Positions 57,462-64,000 of a stretch of 64,000 bases of DNA are shown piece after piece. Both the position numbers and the translations under genes were made by a program. This DNA comes from Nematostella vectensis. Taxonomy: Eukaryota > Cnidaria > Anthozoa > Actiniaria > Edwardsiidae. Within the stretch, counting starts at the first letter, position 1, and each line of letters begins with the position of its first letter. The stretch spans positions 3,906,001-3,970,000 of the forward strand of contig NC_064038.1 in assembly GCF_932526225.1 (NCBI RefSeq), in the 5' to 3' direction. The notes below the pieces were generated by a model, which was given only the letters and a program-made list of their open reading frames with translations, was not told the origin of the DNA and ran no database searches.

Positions 57462-58108
57462 ATTGATAAAAAGTCCCAGGATGCTTTGTGCTTTCAATGC
57501 AAAATACCCAACCTCTTCCCCAGGGTCTTCTGGGTAATTTTCAATATGGCGTCTAGCTGACCCCGGGGTATTCTGGGTAATTTCAAATTGTTTGAGAAGG
57601 GGGAGTCTTTGTTGTGTCGAAATCTTCCCATCTATTTTATTTCCTTTTGAGCAGTTGACAGGTTTAGAGTGAAAGTAAAAAGCTACATGACTAATGACTA
57701 CAGCATTTGGCTTTCGGCGTTGACTGACAATGACTGTTAAAAATCAGTCCTTTCACTTTCCTTCCATTACTGCAATTCCTTAGGGTTTATATCAGTTGCC
57801 TTTGGGATCGCTTCTTCAATGTCTAATCCGTGACCTTTGGGAGCGCCCGCAACGCAAAGACGCTAGTCCTGACGTCACTTCCGGAAATGTAGTACTTGCT
57901 CTTTCGCCTTTTGCTTCACCGGCTTTCGAATATTCCCTAACAAAGAATTGTGAAAATGCCGATGTAGCTTCAACCAAAGTATCTAAGGTTTTATCATGTA
58001 TAACTTAAGGTTGATGTAGTGATTATACAAAAAAATCGCACAACGAGAGAGGAGAGAGGTTTCAGCGGAGTTACCAATAAGCGGCTCACGAAAGAACGTC
58101 AGACAAGT
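57462..58108. promoter_or_regulatory. Divergent promoter region of SUGP1 and PTPN9
   Basis: The two start codons are 647 bp apart and face away from each other. At 57870-57886 the sequence reads tgacgtcacttccggaa: a full CRE palindrome abutting an ETS site, the commonest composite in bidirectional housekeeping promoters. A direct duplication of ttctgggtaatttcaa-type sequence sits near 57525-57590, close to SUGP1. Confidence 0.65.
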
Positions 58109-61100
58109 ATGGCGGAGATTCAGCCGTATTCTGAACAAGAGCTTGAGGTATTTATATACTAATTTCTCCTTTGATCCACCCCGAGATTAATATATACTGA
58201 TTGGTTCTTCTACAGGCTATAAAAGCATTTCTAACTGAAGTGAATAACGAGCGATCTGAGTTTGGTCTTAGCCCTGTTGGAACTACCACCGCCGTCAAGT
58301 TTCTTACTGCTCGAAAATTTGACATCGATCGAGCTCTACTACTCTATAAGAGTTATTTGGTAAGTTATACCAAGTTAATTTGAAAGCATGTACCACAGAA
58401 GTAGACGACAATAAACTTTGATATGGTTATAAAACACCTCCAAGCTTGTAGTGGAGTGATAGCCAAGAAGACAGATTTGAAATTGCAGCTGAAAGGAAAA
58501 AAGCTTCCATTTTTTGGGCAAAATAAATGTCGGTGGTGGTTCCCCTTCCCGAAAAAAAATATTTCACTTCAATCGTGAATACTTTACAGATGTTTAAAAA
58601 AACATTTGACCTTTAAACACTTATGTCGCTGTCCTGTGAAATGTATCGCAGGCCCATGGGGACAACGTTTTTGTTGCATTATCTATGTGTTTAGGTACCA
58701 AGGACTTTTGTGCTGCACACTTCATTTAAATCTTGAGTGATAATTATCTCTTCAGATTTGTCTTAGACCTCAAATTCTTAAGAAACCTCATCACAAATCA
58801 TTTAATGGATTGACTGATGCCAAAGTATTTCGCCGAAACACTGATTGCTTGATTGCAGTAAGCTAATTAATGATGCCATCATTAGGCCAATGTGTGCTAC
58901 TCAAACACAATGAAATTAAGTCCAGAAGAGCTGAAACTTTCTGGTCAAATCACAAGACCAACCCCTCCTTTCTTGAATGCATAGCCTCTGTGTACTTCAT
59001 ACCTGTCAACCTCCAAAAATCTCAAGGCTTAAGAATTTTTAGAGGGGAGGGGGTGGGGTATATTATTTTTGGGGTGTAGGGGTGGGTATAACCTTGCAGG
59101 CGTTTGCTGTAGAGAAAGCTCTCGCGAACACTTATAGATCTCATGAGGGGGGGGGTAAGATAAATTGTGCTGCAAAAGGGAATTATTTTTTTAATATTTT
59201 AATAGAAAATAGGCAAAATGCGGGAGAATTGACAGGTAGGGTACTTTATCTCCTAAATGTAGGAACAGTGGGATAATGAAGCTTTAGTAATGTATATCCA
59301 TGGCATAGAATTGCAGCTTAAGAATAAACAACCTGACACTTCCTTCAATTATTTCTATAGATCTTCTGTTACTTGTAAAGTATACTCATCATATGCTCCT
59401 TTAAAGCTGGCTTACTCTGAATAGCCCCATTTTCTTTATGAGATCATTTGTTCAGTCTTTCTTCCATTGTACATTCTAAATCAACAAAACATAGCAAATA
59501 TATGTAACAATTTACACAGATTCTTGCCCTGCAATGAAGCCTTTAAAGCTAGTTTTCAATGACCTCACTGAGACATGGGCTAAAGCATTTTGTTAACTAT
59601 TTGAGTATTGTATACTATCCAAATTATGTAAACACTCTCTTTTTAAAACCTGAATGAGCCCAATTATATGGGAGACCCATTAGACAAATATAACAGACCA
59701 AGCTGCTGTGATTTGTGACAATTTACTACAAATCAGTTGTTAAAATTTTCTGTTAAGACACCCTTAATTATAGCAGATTTTTTAAAAAAACCCTAGGGAG
59801 TAGCACAAAGGGATTGGACAAGCATGTGTGACATATATTTTTGGGAGTCCTCCACTCCCGTCCCATGGTAAACATGCTAGTGTGATATTATTAAATGATT
59901 ATTTCTAGGAAAAGTGTAGAGTATACTGCATCAATGACATGTCCCCATATGAAGATCCCCTGCGCCAGGAACTGCTTTCTGGCAAGTTTACCATACTGGT
60001 GAGTACAGCATATCACAGTATGTATCATATCTGCATCTGAAGGGACGTAAAAGAACCACTGGGGACGCAATAAACCCTCTGGCAGTGACCACTCCCAGTG
60101 ACAGTGCTTACAATGCTTACGAGGGCCATATGTTAGAAAAATACGGTTAATATTTTACCCTCCATAAACAAGGATAATTATGATTGTAATTGGAATTGTG
60201 CACATGTTTTGCTTACTTCTCTCACAGTTCTTTCGAGCTTCTCAAACAGCATTGTGTTGATCTTTAGCATGTATTTAAAGCACTTGATCAATGGACTGCA
60301 TTGTGTTGATCTCTAGCATGTATTTTAAGCACTGGATCAATGGACTGCATTGTGTTGATCTTTAGCATGTATTTAAAGCACTGGATCAATGGACTGCATC
60401 GTGTTGATCTCTAGCATGTATTTTAAGCACTGGATCAATGGACTGCATTGTGTTGATCTTTAGCATGTATTTAAAGCACTGGATCAATGGACTGCATTGT
60501 GTTGATCTCTAGCATGTATTTTAAGCACTGGATCAATGGACTGCATTGTGTTGATCTTTAGCTTGTATTTAAAGCACTGGATCAATGGACTGCATTGTGT
60601 TGACCTCTAGAGCATGTATTTAAAGCACTGGATCAATGGACTGCATTGTGTTGATCTCTAGCATGTATTTAAAGCACTGGATCAATGGACTGCATTGTGT
60701 TGATCTCTAGGATGTATTTAAAGCAATGGATCAATGGACTGCATTGTGTTGATCTCTAGCATGTATTTTAAGCACTGGATCAATGGACTGCATTGTGTTG
60801 ATCTTTAGCATGTATTTAAAGCACTGGATCAATGGACTGCATTGTGTTGATCTTTAGCATGTATTTAAAGCACTGGATCAATGGACTGCATTGTGTTGAT
60901 CTTTAGCGTGTATTTAAAGCACTGGATCAATGGACTGCATTGTGTTGATCTTTAGCATGTATTTAAAGCACTGGATCAATGGACTGCATTGTGTTAATCT
61001 CTAGCATGTATTTTAAGCACTGGATCAATGGACTGCATTGTGTTGATCTCTAGCATGTATTTTAAGCACTGGATCAATGGACTGCATTGTGTTGATCTTT

Positions 61101-63619
61101 AGCATGTATTTTAAGCACTGGATCAATGGACTGCATTGTGTTGATCTTTAGCATGTATTTAAAGCACTGGATCAATGGACTGCATTGTGTTAATCTTTAG
61201 CATGTATTTTAAGCACTGGATCAATGGACTGCATTGTGTTGATCTTTAGCATGTATTTTAAGCACTGGATCAATGGACTGCATTGTGTTAATCTCTAGCA
61301 TGTATTTTAAGCACTGGATCAATGGACTGCATTGTGTTGATCTTTAGCATGTATTTTAAGCACTGGATCAATGGACTGCATTGTGTTGATCTCTAGCATG
61401 TATTTTAAGCACTGGATCAATGGACTGCATTGTGTTAATCTCTAGCATGTATTTTAAGCACTGGATCAATGGACTGCATTGTGTTGATCTCTAGCATGTA
61501 TTTAAAGCACTGGATCAATGGACTGCATTGTGTGTTGTAGGATGCTAGAGATCCTAGTGGTGCTGCCATAGCTATGATCACGGCCAGAATGCATCAACCA
61601 GAGGTCACTAGTCATAGTGCAGTCATCACAGGAATGGTGTTTCAGTTGGACCAAGCCATCAAAAGGTTTGACATGTGTTAGTGTATGGACCAAGCTATGA
61701 AAAGGTTTGACATGTTATAGTGTCCAGTTTGCCCAAGCCATCAAAAGGTTTGACATGTTTTATAGTGTACAGTTAGACCAAGCAACCAAAAGTTTTGACA
61801 TGTTATAGTGTACAGTTAGAACAAGCCATCAAAAGGTTTGACATGTTTTATAGTGTACAGTTAGACCAAGCCACCAAAAGGTTTGACATGTTATAGTGTA
61901 CAGTTAGACCAATCCATCAAAAGGTTTGACATGTTTTATAGTGTACAGTTAGACCAAGCCATCCAAAGGTTTGACATGTGTTATAGTGCACAGTTAGACC
62001 AATCCATCAAAAGGTTTGACATGTTTTATAGTGTACAGTTGGACCAAGCCATCAAAAGGTTTGACATTGTTATAGTGTACAGTTGGACCAAGCTATCAAA
62101 AGGTTTGACATGTTTTATAGTGTACAGTTGGACCAAACCATCAAAAGGTTTGACATGTTTTATAGTGTACAGTTGGACCAAGTCATCAAAAGGTTTGACA
62201 TGTCGTATAGTGTACAGTTGGACCAAGCTATCAAAAGGTTTGACATTTTTTATAGTGTACAGTTAGACCAAGCCATCAAAAGATTTGACATGTGTTATAG
62301 TGTACAGTTAGACCAAGCCATCAAAAGGTTTGACATGTCGTATAGTGTACAGTTAGACCAAGCCACCAAAAGGCTTGACATGTTATAGTGTACAGTTAGA
62401 CCAAGCCATCCAAAGGTTTGTCATGTGTTATAGTGTTCAGTTCGACCAAGCTATCAAAAGGTTTGGCATGTTTTATAGTGTACAGTTGGACCAAGCTATC
62501 AAAAGGTTTGGCATGTTTTATAGTGTACAGTTGGACCAAGCCATCAAAAGGTTTGACATGTCATATAGTGTACAGTTAGACCAAGTCATCAAAAGGTTTG
62601 GCATGTTATAGTGTATAGTTAGACCAATCCATCAAAAGGTTTGACATGTTTTATAGTGTACAGTTAGACCAAGCCATCCAAAGGTTTGACATAGTGTACA
62701 GTTGGACCAAGCCATCAAAAGGTTTGACATTGTTATAGTGTACAGTTGGACCAAGCTATCAAAAGGTTTGACATGTTTTATAGTGTACAGTTGGACCAAG
62801 CCATCAAAAGGTTTGACATGTTTTATAGTGTACAGTTGGACCAAGTCATCAAAAGGTTTGACATGTCGTATAGTGTACAGTTGGACCAAGCTATCAAAAG
62901 GTTTGACATTTTTTATAGTGTACAGTTAGACCAAGCCATCAAAAGATTTGACATGTGTTATAGTGTACAGTTAGACCAAGCCATCAAAAGGTTTGACATG
63001 TCGTATAGTGTACAGTTAGACCAAGCCACCAAAAGGCTTGACATATTATAGTGTACAGTTAGACCAAGCCATCCAAAGGTTTGACATGTGTTATAGTGTT
63101 CAGTTCGACCAAGCTATCAAAAGGTTTGGCATGTTTTATAGTGTACAGTTGGACCAAGCTATCAAAAGGTTTGGCATGTTTTATAGTGTACAGTTGGACC
63201 AAGCCATCAAAAGGTTTGACATGTCATATAGTGTACAGTTAGGCCAAGTCATCAAAAGGTTTGGCATGTTATAGTGTATAGTTAGACCAATCCATCAAAA
63301 GGTTTGACATGTTTTGTAGTGTACAGTTAGACCAAGCCATCAAAAGGTTTGACATGTCGTTTAGTGTACAGTTAGACCAAGCCATCAAAAGGTTTGACAT
63401 GTGTTATAGTGTACAGTTAGACCAAGCCACCAAAAGGTTATATTCTTCTTTTAAATTGTGCACTATGTCAGGTGATATCTCTAGGTGATTTCTTTCTTAT
63501 GGTTGTTTTTCAGTCCACTTACTCAGCGAAGTGGTTTGGTTTTACTCTATGACATGTCAAACTCATCCTACAAGAACTTTGATTTTGACCTGAGCCAAAA
63601 GATTTTAGAATTATTAAAG
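58109..63619 (+). CDS. PTPN9: PTPN9/MEG2 tyrosine phosphatase, 5' part (Sec14 region)
   Basis: Five coding exons: 58109-58147, 58216-58359, 59909-59998, 61541-61665, 63514-63619, phases 0,0,0,2,0, encoding the first 168 residues; the gene continues past the right edge. Residues 10-60 match the CRAL-TRIO N-terminal helices (AVKFLTARKFDIDRALLLY). Then come PLRQELLSGKFTIL, DARDPSGAAIAMITARMH, SPLTQRSGLVLLYDMSNSSY and NFDFDLSQKILELLK, all in the order seen in vertebrate PTPN9. That protein combines a Sec14 lipid-binding domain with a C-terminal tyrosine phosphatase and acts on secretory vesicles; the phosphatase part is outside the window. The exon 4 donor (AAAAG|GTTTGA) is weak and is itself the repeat unit of the array that follows. 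Confidence 0.92.
60225..61530. repeat. 49-bp minisatellite in PTPN9 intron 3
   Basis: About 26 units of 49 bp: catgtatttaaagcactgga, tcaatggactgcattgtgtt, gatctttag. The last unit runs straight into the exon 4 acceptor: actgcattgtgtgttgtag then exon. Most units contain a tctctag or tctttag, resembling the acceptor. Confidence 0.96.
61640..63440. repeat. 45-bp array made of the PTPN9 exon 4 end and its splice donor
   Basis: About 40 units of ~45 bp: gtgtacagttggaccaagcc, atcaaaaggtttgacatgtt, ttata. The first unit is the real end of exon 4 (QLDQAIKR) with its donor, and the others repeat it through the intron. A 663-bp block is duplicated (tttgacattgttatag variant after 62041 and 62704). Since 45 is divisible by three, open frames of up to 127 codons arise. 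Confidence 0.95.
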
Positions 63620-64000
63620 GTGAGTTGAAATCTGCCTTTATCAATGAAACCACCTTGTGCAGGGAACGGTCCAGGATAGTGTTATTCAATTGTTGTCTCA
63701 GCCAACGCATTGTTGATAGTTTTGGCAGTTTGCGTCCTTCTAGTCCGGCACATATCCAGGGAATCAGGGGTTTCGTTTTTTTTAGGGGGGGGGTGCGAGA
63801 GCGTAGAAGGTCCACTTTCCAGCAAACTAATCCAACATCTCATGGCTTCAGTGGCTTAGAAAACACATTAAACAAAATCACAAATCATTTACTGGTATTC
63901 CTGGGAGATCAGCATTCAGATCCGCTAGCATCAGATCCGCTAGCATAAATGCAAGAGTTTACCTGTAAAATTTCAGAATTATCTTGCATTTTAAAGACCA

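Noticed and set aside
61883-63274. Frames repeating QLDQAIKRFDM
   Set aside because: They are copies of the PTPN9 exon 4 edge in an intronic array; stop codons and the lack of acceptors argue against coding use.

Overview
This window is eukaryotic and reads as animal, most likely a cnidarian and probably an anthozoan such as a sea anemone. The signs are short exons with GT-AG introns whose phases match across every junction I could build, animal-specific genes (SHB-type adapter, MYORG-type glycosidase, SUGP1, PTPN9), a secreted protein made of two ShKT domains, and a Cys-rich ectodomain module of a kind I associate with cnidarian secreted proteins. The species call is inference; gene identities rest on reading the translated exons.

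Layout. (1) 308-7063, minus: 5' part of a lipoxygenase gene, eight exons, with a signal peptide and a Cys-rich WSC-like domain in front of the lipoxygenase; it runs off the left edge. (2) 8287-15116: a minisatellite of about 26 bp per unit, interrupted by a decayed Ty3/Gypsy LTR retrotransposon at 8478-12692 flanked by a 5-bp target duplication; a second Gypsy fragment follows to 15975. (3) 15976-21359: no gene seen; holds a 1.6-kb TTACATTAAGCG array. (4) 21360-26001, plus: three coding exons of a 99-aa double-ShKT secreted protein, with arrays in both coding introns and an 815-bp inverted-repeat transposon inside one of them. (5) 28451-34329, minus: SHB-family adapter, five coding exons. (6) 35509-37641, minus: intronless MYORG-like GH31 glycosidase. 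(7) 38540-49375: a 10.8-kb satellite of 28-bp units with about 2.3-kb higher-order periodicity. (8) 50178-57461, minus: SUGP1-like G-patch splicing factor, seven coding exons, with no SURP module visible. (9) 58109 to the right edge, plus: PTPN9/MEG2, first five coding exons (Sec14 part), head-to-head with SUGP1.

The genes do not form one pathway: they are lipid oxidation, a secreted Cys-rich peptide, phosphotyrosine signalling, glycan metabolism, splicing and membrane-linked phosphatase functions. What unites the window is tandem repetition: roughly 24 kb (about 38 percent by my coordinates) is minisatellite or satellite, and every multi-exon gene carries at least one array or tandem duplication in its introns or at an exon edge.

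The most striking pattern is that several tandem repeats are copies of an exon edge. In PTPN9 about 40 units of 45 bp each repeat the last ~25 bases of exon 4 plus its splice donor. SUGP1 exon 5, the SHB terminal exon and the 3' end of lipoxygenase exon 6 show smaller versions of the same thing. I suggest that splice-junction sequences have repeatedly seeded local tandem duplication here.
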